A stretch of DNA of 64,000 bases from Gnetum montanum (taxonomy: Eukaryota > Streptophyta > Gnetopsida > Gnetales > Gnetaceae): positions 71,032-135,031 of the forward strand of contig MNCI01034793.1 in assembly GCA_015680685.1 (NCBI GenBank), given 5' to 3'. Below are positions 1-10,218 of this stretch, one piece after another; positions within the stretch are counted from its first letter, which is position 1, and every line of letters begins with the position of its first letter. The notes beneath the pieces were generated by a model. The model ran no database searches and was not told where the DNA came from. It saw only the letters and a list, made by a program, of their open reading frames with translations. A program made the position numbers and the translations under genes.

Positions 1-2077
1 AGAATTTACATTAAACATAAAGGTTTCTTAAGTGTACCTTGAGCTAGTAAATAAAATCATTGAAACTTTGAGTTATCTACTACTCATATTTTATTAGTAG
101 ACTATTTCCTATAATATTTCCTTTCCTTTCTTTGAATTTGTAATGCTCATTTAGTAGCATCATAAGTTTTCTTTTCATGTTCATAAAAAGAGTGAACATA
201 AGTAATAAGATTTAGAATAAATCAACTAAATTAAAGATTTTTTTTCTATAAATATTTTTGTGTAATGCTGAAAAGTTTAAACTTTGTATTTATTCCATTT
301 TGTAGGGATCTTTTGTATAGTGTTATAGTTTAATAAATTTATGAACCAAGGTTTCTTACCCTAATTATTAATTTTCAGTCTCAACAAAAAATTAATTAGA
401 AAAAGGTTTTCCTTTCACTTTTTGTTCCATTTTTAGATGTAATAAGTGATCTACAATGAAATTTTTAGATCCTTTTTTAATTTGCCATTAAAATGTTGAA
501 CTCTTAAAGTATTACTTATCTAATAATCCTTAGTATGATCATGCACTTATTAATTAAGAATTAAATAGTGCTCTGATTAGTATGTATAAAGACCTAATAT
601 CCCAAGACATAGTATCTTAACCTCTTTAGGGAAGTTACTATTTTTATGAGTTCTTTTCCATGGTGAATACCCCATAATCTAGGTATACATGAACATACTA
701 TCAATATTAGTTTTCTTTTTAGGTAAAGTACGATGCAATGAGATAGTACATTAGTAAGCATTATTATAATTGTAGCAGTTCAAGATGAAGGTTGTCAAAT
801 GATTGAAGGTGATCAAGGCTAAATAATATGTTGCATAAAGGATTGTAACCAATCAAGGAGTAGACATTGAACTATTATACTTGAAGAAGGTGGAGTAGTC
901 TACAATTAATTTTCAAATTAAAGAATTATCACTTTTAAGGTTTTTGATCAGAATTTTTAGGCACTAACTCCATTCACATGTTAATTACATGGATTACATT
1001 TTTATTTTATGTTATTATAAAAGTAGTTTTCCCTACACTTATAGAGGTGGTACTAATGGTAAGAAGTTTTATGAGGCTTGGTTCACATAAGGATTACAAG
1101 CTTCATATTACAATATCATAACAAGAATATTTGGCTAATAATACTTAATAAGATAGTAATTCACTAGGTGTGAAGAACATTCTTTAGGTAAGACTAGTTG
1201 TTGAACATAATATCTATAATAATTAAGCTATTTAAATGACTAATGTTATAGTAGTGATATCATTTCCCATGAATGAGGCTCTATCACTATTATGGATAGT
1301 GAGGCTTTGTATGAGCTATTTAAACTACTAGTGTTAATTTTAGGTAATTATAAATAAGATGTATTTAAATTACATGAATGTTGTACACATCTACTATACT
1401 AACAATTTAATTATTACTGTTGATATATTTTGCATAGATTAAGTTGTTAATATATCCTTTGGATCCATATAAACGTAATAAAATATAGTTTCAATTTCAT
1501 TATTACTATTATTGATTATTTAGATTAGAAAAAACACCACTAGGATGATATGCATCCTAATAATATCCCAATTAAATGTATAATGACCTTCTAGGAAATT
1601 GTTTCTTTTCAAATTTAAGATTCAATGAAAAAACCACATTTCTTAATGTGTCATAACTATTTGTGATACTATCAAATAAACTTCTTTAGCATGCTCATAT
1701 TGATAATAAGTACATTCATTATCTTCTTCAATTTCCAATAAAAATTCACTTGTTATTGTGACTACTCTCTATCTTTTCTTTTTATTCTTCTTTGTTATTA
1801 TTCTTATTTATTATATCATCATCATTATAACCTTAACCTAATAAAATAGGGTTAGCTACATGAATTTTCTTTTGTCATTCATCACTATGAAGATCTAGAT
1901 TTTTATTTATTTGAAATTTATTCATATCATCTTTAATAATATTTTCCAAGACTTTTTTTCATCTTCCTTTTAGTAGCAATCTTATATTAGTGATGTAGTA
2001 ATCCTTTTTATTAGTATCATTATTAGACCTTCTTTGCATATATCCAAACCATCTAAGACATCATTCATATAGCTTAG
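1..2077. repeat. Left copy of a duplicated flanking region
   Basis: Bases 1 to about 905 match 56646 to about 57563 nearly base for base, and 1918-2077 match 57587-57738. About 1 kb of the left copy (roughly 900-1917) is missing from the right copy. Both copies lead into the same LTR at the same base. The stretch is AT-rich. Apart from the RTE LINE end at 1790-2077 I see no gene here. The duplication probably extends left of the window, because the match is already in register at base 1. Confidence 0.85.
1790..2077 (-). mobile_element. RTE-type LINE, 3' end of the reverse transcriptase ORF
   Basis: On the minus strand, from 2077 downwards, the translation reads LYE-stop-CLRWFGYMQRRS and later KIHVANPILLG, followed by a GAT/ATA-rich simple repeat. 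These are the hallmarks of the C-terminus of plant RTE LINEs (RLRWFGHVQRRP ... RIHVADP ... microsatellite tail). The frame contains stops. Upstream codons of the same ORF (GVAYILDK) lie at 25425 onwards, on the far side of element 1, so this LINE was split by that insertion. The family assignment rests on conserved motifs read by eye. Confidence 0.75.
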
Positions 2078-2449
2078 TGATGAGTTGTCATTGGTTGGTT
2101 GCGTCAATGAGGCCTCGTCGACACAGTTGACTACATCAATGAGGCCTCATTGATGAAGCCCCTTTAGTCCATCTCATCCTACATCAACGAGGCCCTGTTG
2201 ATGTCTCTCACTTTGTATTGATGAGGCCCCATTGACGTAGTGTCTATTTGTCACCTATAAATATGTGCCTTCCAAAATTTCAGTAGTAGCGAAGGTCTTG
2301 CATTTTTTTCCATTTGAAAGTTAGAATTGTTTCCCTAAGTTCCTGTAGTAGGAGTCATTAAGTGTACAAATATTTATTTGAACATTATTGTACTTGAGCA
2401 TGAAAATGTGTGCAACAATGAAGATAAGATTTCTAATAAACCTTGCAGC
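2078..2449 (+). repeat. Element 1 5' LTR, left part (U3/R)
   Basis: This matches 57739 to about 58120 and 24467 to about 24835, the other LTRs of this family. U3 holds an array of GAGGCCTC-centred palindromes. The best is a perfect 22-bp inverted repeat at 2134-2155 (core AATGAGGCCTCATT). A TATA box follows, and then AATAAA-type signals just before the break. The LTR is interrupted at about 2450 by element 2 and resumes at 12070. Confidence 0.88.
2256..2263 (+). promoter_or_regulatory. TATA box of element 1 5' LTR
   Basis: TATAAATA follows the palindrome array. It occurs at the equivalent place in the related LTRs (57917-57924; 43921-43928; TATAAAAA at 24624-24631), so it is probably the U3 core promoter. 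Confidence 0.7.
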
Positions 2450-2463
2450 TAAAACACCACTAA

Positions 2464-4278
2464 TTTTGGCTTAAAAATTTGAAATGAGAATGACTCAAGC
2501 CCTTTCTAGCATTTGGGAGGCAAAATATGACTAAGGCATGCCACTCATGCTAACTTGTCCTGGGCAACTCACATTGGAAATTATGCACATTTTTCACACT
2601 CACACTGACACTCACGTTGCACTCACACTGGCAACTTGAGTCCAGCATGACCAACTTTGCCAACTCCAAAAATCAAGTAAAAAATGGTCAAAATCTAAGA
2701 GTGCAAGCCATCCTCAGTGGCCACTGATGTCCACACCAGGTTTTAGCATTTAGAATTTAAATTTTAGGTCAAAAAGTAAAAATTTTCTCACACACGGTGC
2801 ACTCACGCTGGTAGCATGAGTCCAATGTGACCAACTTTGGAACCTCAAAACTAAGTCAAAACGACTCAACTTCCAAGGTGAAACTCATCCTTAGGGTTCA
2901 AGATGAACAACCTCCAGTCCCAACCTCTAGAATCCCCAAATTTCAAGTAAAAAATTACAAGTTTTTGCAAGTCATGCTGTGGTCACGCTGTAGTCATGCT
3001 ATGGACACACTGGCAGCGTGAGTGGAGCATGAGCTGCCAAAAGTGGCTCAAAACAGGTTACATTTAGGCTTAATTTCTAGATTTCATATCACTCTTAGGG
3101 TCAACGATAGTCAAGAAACATTCATACTCAAGAACCAGGCTTCAAAAATCAAAATTTGGAGTCAAATATCTCATTTTACCTCAGTCACGCTGAGGTCACG
3201 TTGGGGACACACTAGTAATGTGAGTACAACGTGAGTGTAGCATGAGTGCAGCGTGAGTACACATCACTAACTCTGGTAGCATGAGTGTAGCATGACTACT
3301 AGTCACGCCCAAACAAAAGCACTCCAAACGCATGCTAAGGACATCAAAGGACTAAGTCAACTCATTTTGGGAGTCCTAGTGAAGTAGAGACACCTCAAAT
3401 ACCCATGAAACCACTGAAATTGACATCCTGTAGCAGTTAATTCAGAGACCAAGAAGTTTCAAGAGAGCCAGAGTCAATCCTTCTTGATTTTCTTTGTAAA
3501 TTTCCACCATTTTTGGACTTGTCAAGCTCTTACGCTCCAATTTGTGGGCATGAGCTAGCCATTGTACCAACACACGTTGTAAGATACAGTGCATCTGGTC
3601 AAAAACATAGCTTGCCTACACATGACCAACTCACACACAGGTGTCCATCAGACACATGTCACATGATCGATTTTCCTCTCATCTCTCAACCATTGATTCC
3701 ATCCATGGATTCTGTGCCCGAACCCAGTCAAACCCTATAAATACCCTATCAATTCACATAAACCAGGTTGGCAATTTTTGAACATTGGCAATTTTGGAGG
3801 TTGAAAGCTTAGGATCCCTAGACACACTTGACTCCTAGCATCCGAGCACTTTTGAAACACATCACCTTGGGGCTTAGCGCTTGACCTGCCATCCACATGC
3901 ACAGCTACACTTTGATCAATGCACATTCTTGTTTAAAAAATACAATACAGTTCATTATTTCTTGCCATTTACATTGTTTACTCTATTTTACATTCAGTTT
4001 ACATCCTATTTACAATACGTTTCTGCATACATTCTGTTTAAATTTTGTGTGTCACCGTTTACATTTCGAACATCAGTTTACGATAACCCAGCATAAGCCA
4101 TAGTTTACACTTGAGGAAGTCCTTAGTTGATTTACGTGTAGACCATCTAAGGCACTCTTCCTTTGTTTTCCTTTCCAGCTTGCCCTCAAGCAAAGGCAGG
4201 GTTAGCTGTGTCTGCCCGATGATCTTTCGGTGTTTGTTTTTCCCTTCTAGTCTTACACCAATGATTTAGGTCAGTACA
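2464..4278 (+). repeat. Element 2 5' LTR
   Basis: This aligns over its length with 10219-12069. The left edge is inferred by aligning TTTTGG at 2464 with TGTTGG at 10219; the right edge is GTCAGTACA. The body is dense in CTCACGCTG and its reverse complement CAGCGTGAG, plus C-to-T variants of both. A TATA box (TATAAATA, 3736-3743) is matched in the 3' LTR at 11527-11534. Confidence 0.85.
3736..3743 (+). promoter_or_regulatory. TATA box of element 2 5' LTR
   Basis: TATAAATA in the context ACCCTATAAATACCCT is conserved in the 3' LTR copy at 11527-11534. It lies about 0.5 kb before the LTR end, so U3 is long and R-U5 is about 0.5 kb. Confidence 0.65.
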
Positions 4279-4283
4279 GTAAA

Positions 4284-4302
4284 TTGGCGCTAGAAGGAGG
4301 GC
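4284..4302 (+). promoter_or_regulatory. Primer-binding site of element 2
   Basis: TTGGCGCTAGAAGGAGGGC lies five bases after the LTR end, the usual place for a minus-strand primer site. The TGGCGC start fits a tRNA 3' CCA end. I cannot assign the tRNA by eye. Confidence 0.55.
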
Positions 4303-4658
4303 ACAACCTTGTTTATCATCTTGTCGAAACGTTAATCACGCTACCTATTCAAATACCGTGTAGATCTATTCAAACGCTGTGTAAGCCAAACACTGAAACT
4401 GAAACACAACTAACACTGCCAAACCCTGAAACTCGAATTAGCTTGCTCACACTGAGCTTGTTCATGCTGAGCCCTGTCACGCACACTGAGCTTGCTTACA
4501 CTTACCCCAGCCACTCACACTAAGGTTACTCATGTTGAGGTTACTCACGCTGAGCCAGCTTACACATGCTGTCAGCCACTCATGCTGCTCACGTTGCACA
4601 TATTGCACATGCCATGAGTTACTCACGCTGCACATGTCGTTAGCTTGTACACGCTATC

Positions 4659-6250
4659 ATGGAATCTTCCTAGATCAATCCTACTTGCGTAATCCTCACA
4701 CCTGAACAATATAACTTCATCTGTGTAAAAATCCAAGCCAACTTGCCTATTGATCGCATAGAAAGAGAGGCAAAATGAAACTATGAGCTCATTTGCAAAG
4801 AAGGTCGTGAGTTTATCCCTTCAGCATTTGATATAATCCCTCTATCTGAACCTCATCATAAATTCATATCCCAGCTTCTCATGGCAAGGAGTGAAGCCTT
4901 AAAGCCACCTCCAATAAAGCCTTAGAGTGGAGATGAGAAAGATGACTTCGTAGCCCAATCTAAACATGGGGATTCGTATCATACCGTCAGTCCCCATGCC
5001 CATACAAACTCATTATTCCAACCTTTTCTGGGAGAAACTATGCTCCCTCCTTCATCTGCATACACTCGAGGACCATCTTCTTGATAAGAAGCACCAACTT
5101 CCACGTCCACCCATTACATACCCCAAGTACAAACCCATGGGGCACCTCTGACTACTTCAACACAACAGGTTCAGGGGATCACCTCACAAACTGTGACTGG
5201 GAAATGGGTTTCACCAGCTGTTCAACAACACCAGCCAAATTACTACAACGTACCACACCCTACGATCCCATCTCTGAATGTTGCTCTAGCACAACAACAA
5301 CCAACAATCCAACAGGCTTCCTTTTCACAAATGATACAACAATCGAACTACTATCAATCACAATACACTCAAACCGTCGGTCTACCTACTGCCCAAGAGT
5401 GGGCAGACACAATGAAAATGATGCACTTGTTAACTAAAGAGGTAAAATTCCTTAAAATCGTAAACACTGAGGAAGTTAAGGTGTTGGATTTCTACCGAGA
5501 TGATCCAATCCATCCTTCAGTTCCACCTTTAACCCTGCCAAAGGAAATCTCATTACCTCAATTAACCAAGTACAATAGAGAGGGAGATCTGAATGCCCAT
5601 ATAGTAACGTTTCGTCTAGAAAGTCTATTGCTTCATCCTGGCCTCATGCAATTCTACGCATATTTGCCATGTTCTTAATGGGAAAATCCTTAGACTGGTA
5701 CCGAGCCCTACCTCGTAACTCCATATCCTCTCTAGAGGATTTGTTACATCAGTTTGTTACTCGTTTTAAATATAATCTAAAACCTGAAGCCACACTAGAT
5801 AGCTTGATTCAGATTAAACAAGCATCGTTAGAGGCAGTGTAAAAATTCATCCAAAGGTGGAGCACAGCCCTAAATGAACTTCATGAGCCCATCCCTAAAA
5901 CATACTTGCTTACCATCCTTAAGGCTATCGTGAATGAATTTATCAAATCAAAACTTTATTATTTGAGTGCTCATACTTTGAGCCCAGCATTTGCACAGAT
6001 TAAAAACATAGAAGAAGCAACACAATCAAGCAATGACCTAGCTTATGTGGCCTACAAAAACCAACACACTTGCAAGAAAAACACAACAGTGGCAATGGTG
6101 GCCGCAACCACAAGAGCAACCAACTGGGGCCCAACAGCTAAGTAACCTAAAGCCCCAACTGACAAAGCTGCCAACTTTGGTGCCAACTCACCTACATCAC
6201 CAGGGGCCACCCCAAGGTCCAATTTTTAGTGCAAGAATCACTTAAAGTAT
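4659..6250 (+). pseudogene. Element 2 gag (capsid-like) pseudogene
   Basis: An ATG at 4659 opens a frame that soon meets a stop but continues recognisably (TCVILTPEQYNFICVKIQ). A Gln/Pro-rich segment at about 5190-5430 follows, then a gag capsid-like domain. The capsid region reads SLPQLTKYNREGDLNAHI and, after a one-base frameshift near 5650, MGKSLDWYRALPRNSISSL and FVTRFKYNLKPEATLDSL, the usual WY...LP...SI...F..F pattern of plant retrotransposon gag. One stop at about 5840 replaces a codon just before KFIQRW. It would package element RNA. Stops plus a frameshift make it non-functional as read. Confidence 0.75.
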
Positions 6251-6262
6251 ACATGACTATCA

Positions 6263-7165
6263 ATGCAACCCTCTCAACTATTGGAGCAACTCTTGACAGC
6301 TAGGCAAATCCAACACAAACACGTGTCAGAGATTACCCGCCAAAAACATGACAGGTACTGCAAACTACTAAGGAACCCCACCTTAGCAGTACCAAATGAG
6401 CACTCGGTCCCACAACACTTTAAATTGGACCAATACTATCATTACCATCAAATGGCTGGTGACGGTACAGACAACCGTCATGCTTTGCAAGATGACCTGC
6501 AGAGAATGATAGAACAAGCCCAACTAGTGATTAACATGGCAAGTCAATCGAATGTAGACGATGACTCCTATTTCATAAACTTAATTAGCATAAGTGGCAA
6601 GCCCAAACCTATGCAACAACCTTTTGTGATCCATGTGCCTCCTAGCAAGGCAAGGATTCCCTCAACCTCCACAAACAAGAGGCCTCCCTTTGTTATTAAA
6701 GTACCACCCTAGGCACCCACAACACCCTTTGTGGTCAAGGTCCCACAGCAACTATCTGCTAAGACATTAAACTGACATGACTCATCCACTAAGACGTTAA
6801 ATTGACATGACACAGCAACAAAAACCACTAAGCAACCTTTTGTCATTAAAGTGCTACAACAAGTTAGTCACATAATAACTCCTAAAAAAACTCCTAAGTC
6901 ACCCTTTATCATAGGGATGCCACAACGTGATAACCCCTTACCTACCTGAAGCCCAACAGTGGGCAACATCTTGATCCCTCCTCCTTCAAGGGTCAACCCC
7001 ACTAGCAACTCGGGTAAGTCCACCAAATGGCAACACAAGAGGAAAAACGAGCACCTCGCAACCCCCATGGTCGAAGAAAAGGCCATAACCGGCAAACAAC
7101 AACTAAACACTGGGGCTCATATCCCCAAGCAGGCTAAGAAAACCAAGCTCAAGTCCCCTATGTGA
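6263..7165 (+). pseudogene. Element 2 gag-pro linker with repeated PFVIKVP motif
   Basis: After gag, a polar Thr/Pro/Lys-rich stretch carries five copies of a short repeat: PFVIHVPP (about 6622), PFVIKVPP (about 6686), PFVVKVPQ (about 6725), PFVIKVLQ (about 6836) and PFIIGMPQ (about 6903). They are spaced unevenly and interrupted by stops. A lysine-rich, possibly nucleic-acid-binding segment follows (7020-7165). I see no zinc knuckle. The role is unknown. The position between gag and protease suggests a spacer or nucleocapsid-like region of the polyprotein. Confidence 0.55.
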
Positions 7166-7186
7166 GAAATCCATCTCTCAAGCCAC

Positions 7187-8158
7187 ATGGAGGAAGTTAA
7201 GGCCAACACAATGGCTAATGACAAGGACTTTATAGTTGCACTAACCCAGGTAAAACAAATGCTTAAGCAAAAGAACACAATGTTGAGCTTGTACGACCTG
7301 GTCAAGACCTCACCTGCTCACTACCAAGCATTGGCCCAGGTCTTAGCCTCCATTCCTATTATAGAGGACATCCCTACAAATGAGGCATCCATCCATGCAA
7401 CAATGTTGCCCCCTACACCACAAGAATCGGCTTCAACAACCTTAACCTTTCATGATGATGTAGTCAAAGTCAACCCCAAACGAGGGGAGGTCACTATAGA
7501 TTCACTATCCATTAGCATTTGTGTTGGATAGAGTATCATCTGCAGGGTACATGTTGATGATGGTGTAGCAAAAAACATAGTCTTGTACTCCATCATCGAT
7601 AAGCTAGGTCTGGCAGATGAAATCCGGCCAACCAAAACCACGTGTCTAAAATCCTTCAATAGATCATGTGTCACAGTTAAGGGTACAATCAACTTAGCCT
7701 TTGTGGCATGAGAGAAATTTCCCACAAGCACAGATTTCACCATCATAGAGGAGATGCCAGGTTTCAACGTGATTCTAGGCAGGCCTTGGCTAGCCCAACT
7801 AAGGGCCATCTCGTCTCCCATCCGTCAAGAAATCCACCTTCCATACGAAGGTGGTCAAGTTATCATCCATGGTGATAACACTTCCTCTTCAACTATCCAT
7901 GACATAGACATGGAGCAAGTTTTAGAAGAAGAGTTTCTTGGTGATACACCTATCACAACCAATGCAACACCTAAGGCTAACACACCCGAACGAGTGGTTG
8001 AAGCCAACAGCTTCCCAGAGGATTCTAAACCTTGCACACTCCTTAATCCATGCCCGGTTAGGAAGCAACTACATGACCAATACTTTCCCTTGGCCAAAAA
8101 TGTGGATGCCTGCCTACCCTTTACCATGCATTTTTTACTTTTTTTTACATTGCACTAG
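7187..8158 (+). pseudogene. Element 2 retropepsin-like protease pseudogene
   Basis: The segment from about 7480 reads VHVDDGVAKNIVLYSIIDKLGL, then a divergent middle, then MPGFNVILGRPWLAQLRAIS and GGQVIIHGD. The DDG with a following hydrophobic strand and ILGRPWL is the layout of Tat/Ogre-type retrotransposon aspartic protease; DDG stands where the catalytic D-T/S/N-G triad is expected. Two in-frame stops (near 7530 and 7710) break it. The frame continues to LHDQYFPLAKN, like the sequence that normally leads into reverse transcriptase, then runs into T-rich non-coding DNA at about 8125. Pol is missing from that point. Confidence 0.68.
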
Positions 8159-8538
8159 CCTATGCATTTACATTTTGCCCGCTCACTTAGATCACACATT
8201 TTACTTTGTTTACACATTCATCAACTAAGTTTACATATTTCATTTGAAAAACATTAAACATAAAAAAAACATAAAAATTACAAAAACACTTGGCCCAAAA
8301 GGCCTTAAACTAGCCTATGGCCCAGAATAGCCTAAAACTATCACTTTTTGCATTGCTTTTCTTTCATTCATACATTTTAACTCTATGTACAACAGGTGTC
8401 ACTTGATGTTGTTTTCTTCCTAGTTAATTTTTATAGGATCTTGCAGATGCATAACATGACCATGCATGCAGCATCACACCTTACAAAAGGAAGGTAAGCA
8501 CAGATAGTCCGTTATGACTATAAACTAGCATAGACATG

Positions 8539-8878
8539 TCCTAGCATCATGACTTAAAACTGATACCACAGAATAGTCCTGGCATCATGACTTAAAACTC
8601 ATACCACAGAACAGTCCTGGCATCACAACTTGAAACTGATACCACAAAACAGTCTTGGCATCATGACTTAAAAATGATACCATAGAACAGTCCTGTCATC
8701 ATGACTTAAAACTAATACCACAAAACAGTCCTAGCATTATGACTTAAAACTGATACCATAGAATAGTCCTGTCATCATGACTTAAAACTAATACCATAGA
8801 ACGTTCCTGAGGCTATGACTTGAAACTAGCACCACAGAATGTCCTAGAGTTATGACAATAAACCAACACCATAGAGCT
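8539..8878 (+). repeat. 38-bp minisatellite, about 8-9 units, in element 2
   Basis: Units of TCCTRGCATCATGACTTAAA plus ACTGATACCACAGAACAG repeat at exactly 38-bp spacing (starts at 8539, 8577, 8615, 8653, 8691, 8729, 8767, 8805), then decay. A looser AGTCCACTAAGACTATAAACT repeat continues to about 9090. It lies in the region where pol should be. Confidence 0.9.
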
Positions 8879-10204
8879 CTGTCCGGTATGACACTAAAAT
8901 TGTGACATTTGTTTTCCATGACATAAAACTAGCATGTAGAGTCCACTAAGACTATAAACTGGTTCACCTCTTAATAGTCCACTACGACTATAAAGTAGCA
9001 ATGCATCGTCCACTAAGATGCTAAATTGACACTGTCCAAAGGGTTATGACGTGAAAATAACACACAATAGTCCGCTAAGACTATAAAATTGCAACATCAT
9101 CAATGACTAGGAAATACCTGAAAAGATCTATTACTGCAATTGGCTCTTCCCATACAAGCCCTGGGCAGGAAGGCAATTGTCTCCAAAAAATTGTTGCATA
9201 ATTTGTCTCATGGACCTAGATGAAGTTGATGTTGTTCTGTCTGCTTTGAAATCACACATGGTGGCTCCATCTCCTTGTTTAAAGTTTTTAGTTAACCAAA
9301 TTATTTGTGGTTTTCTTATTTTTCTTGGAGTTATATTTGTAGGATGACACACCTGAGGCATTTGTGCATAGATGCACTCCATCATGATGACAAGGTATCA
9401 CAATCTTCCTAATGCCTACAATTGGGTTAATCAATTCGTCCATAAGTACATTGCCGAATCCTAATACATTTCCTATTTCCCATCATGTTCCCCTTACCTT
9501 ATTCAATTACACCCTCTTGATACACATCCTAAAGCCCTTGATACACTATTGCACACTATGACTCTCAAAGTAGTTGCAATGCAAAACACAGTATATGATG
9601 CATGACACAAAATGCAATCACTCGAAACATGAGCATAGCACTAAAAGCAAGCTCTTTCAAAAAGACCAAAAAGAACAAGAAAAGAAAAATAGAATAGAAA
9701 AAAAACAAAAGAAAAGAGAAACAAACAAAAAGAAAAAGAATGAAAAGGTCAAAGAGAAAAATGCATGGAAAAGGATCTTCATAACCCCGTGGACATCATA
9801 AACCAAAGACCATTGGCTCTTCTCATACAAGCCCTAGGTGAGAAGGCAATTTTCTTGGAAAATAGTTACACTCGTATCTCAAAGAGATCATGTTGCACAT
9901 CATCATGTGGCTTTGGCTATTTACAAAAAGCCCCTGTAAACACTCTACAAGAGTCCCGTTTCTCTAAAGAACGCACTCCTATTTCTTGGCTCTGAGTCCA
10001 CTAAACACTGGCTATTGACAAGGACTAAAAATATAGCTTGTTCACGTGAGAGAATTTCCTCTCCCACAATCCAAGCAGCAATTATAACCCTTGATCAACT
10101 CTCAACTTCCCCAAATACGACCAATCCCCTTGCATCTTGAACTACATTCCCCCAATCCCATGTACTTTTGAACATGGTGCGATGACGTCTAGCCAAGGGC
10201 CAAT
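8879..10204. other. Non-coding tail of element 2
   Basis: No coding motif is visible. Degenerate repeat units run to about 9090. A strongly purine-rich, A/G-only-like tract lies at 9655-9760 and gives a lysine/glutamate-rich artefactual reading frame. The rest is unremarkable. An internal near-repeat (TTGGCTCTTCCCATACAAGCCCT at 9139 and TTGGCTCTTCTCATACAAGCCCT at 9811) hints at an old internal duplication. Confidence 0.5.
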
Positions 10205-10214
10205 AAAAGAGGGG
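10205..10214 (+). promoter_or_regulatory. Polypurine tract of element 2
   Basis: AAAAGAGGGG lies just before the 3' LTR start (TGTTGGAAAGG at 10219), where the plus-strand primer is expected. Confidence 0.6.
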
Positions 10215-10218
10215 CCAA

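Noticed and set aside
3881-4103. Short hydrophobic open frames in both element 2 LTRs (also 11703-12013)
   Set aside because: They lie in the T-rich R/U5 part of the LTR and occur in two overlapping frames; composition explains them.
4284-4523. 79-residue frame starting at the PBS of element 2
   Set aside because: It translates the CTCACGCTG-type repeat leader; gag homology begins only at 4659.
8539-8878. CRISPR-like regular repeat
   Set aside because: The units are contiguous 38-bp tandem copies without variable spacers, inside a plant retroelement.
9574-9801. Lysine/glutamate-rich open frame
   Set aside because: It comes from the purine-rich tract at 9655-9760 and has no domain or homologue in the sister regions.
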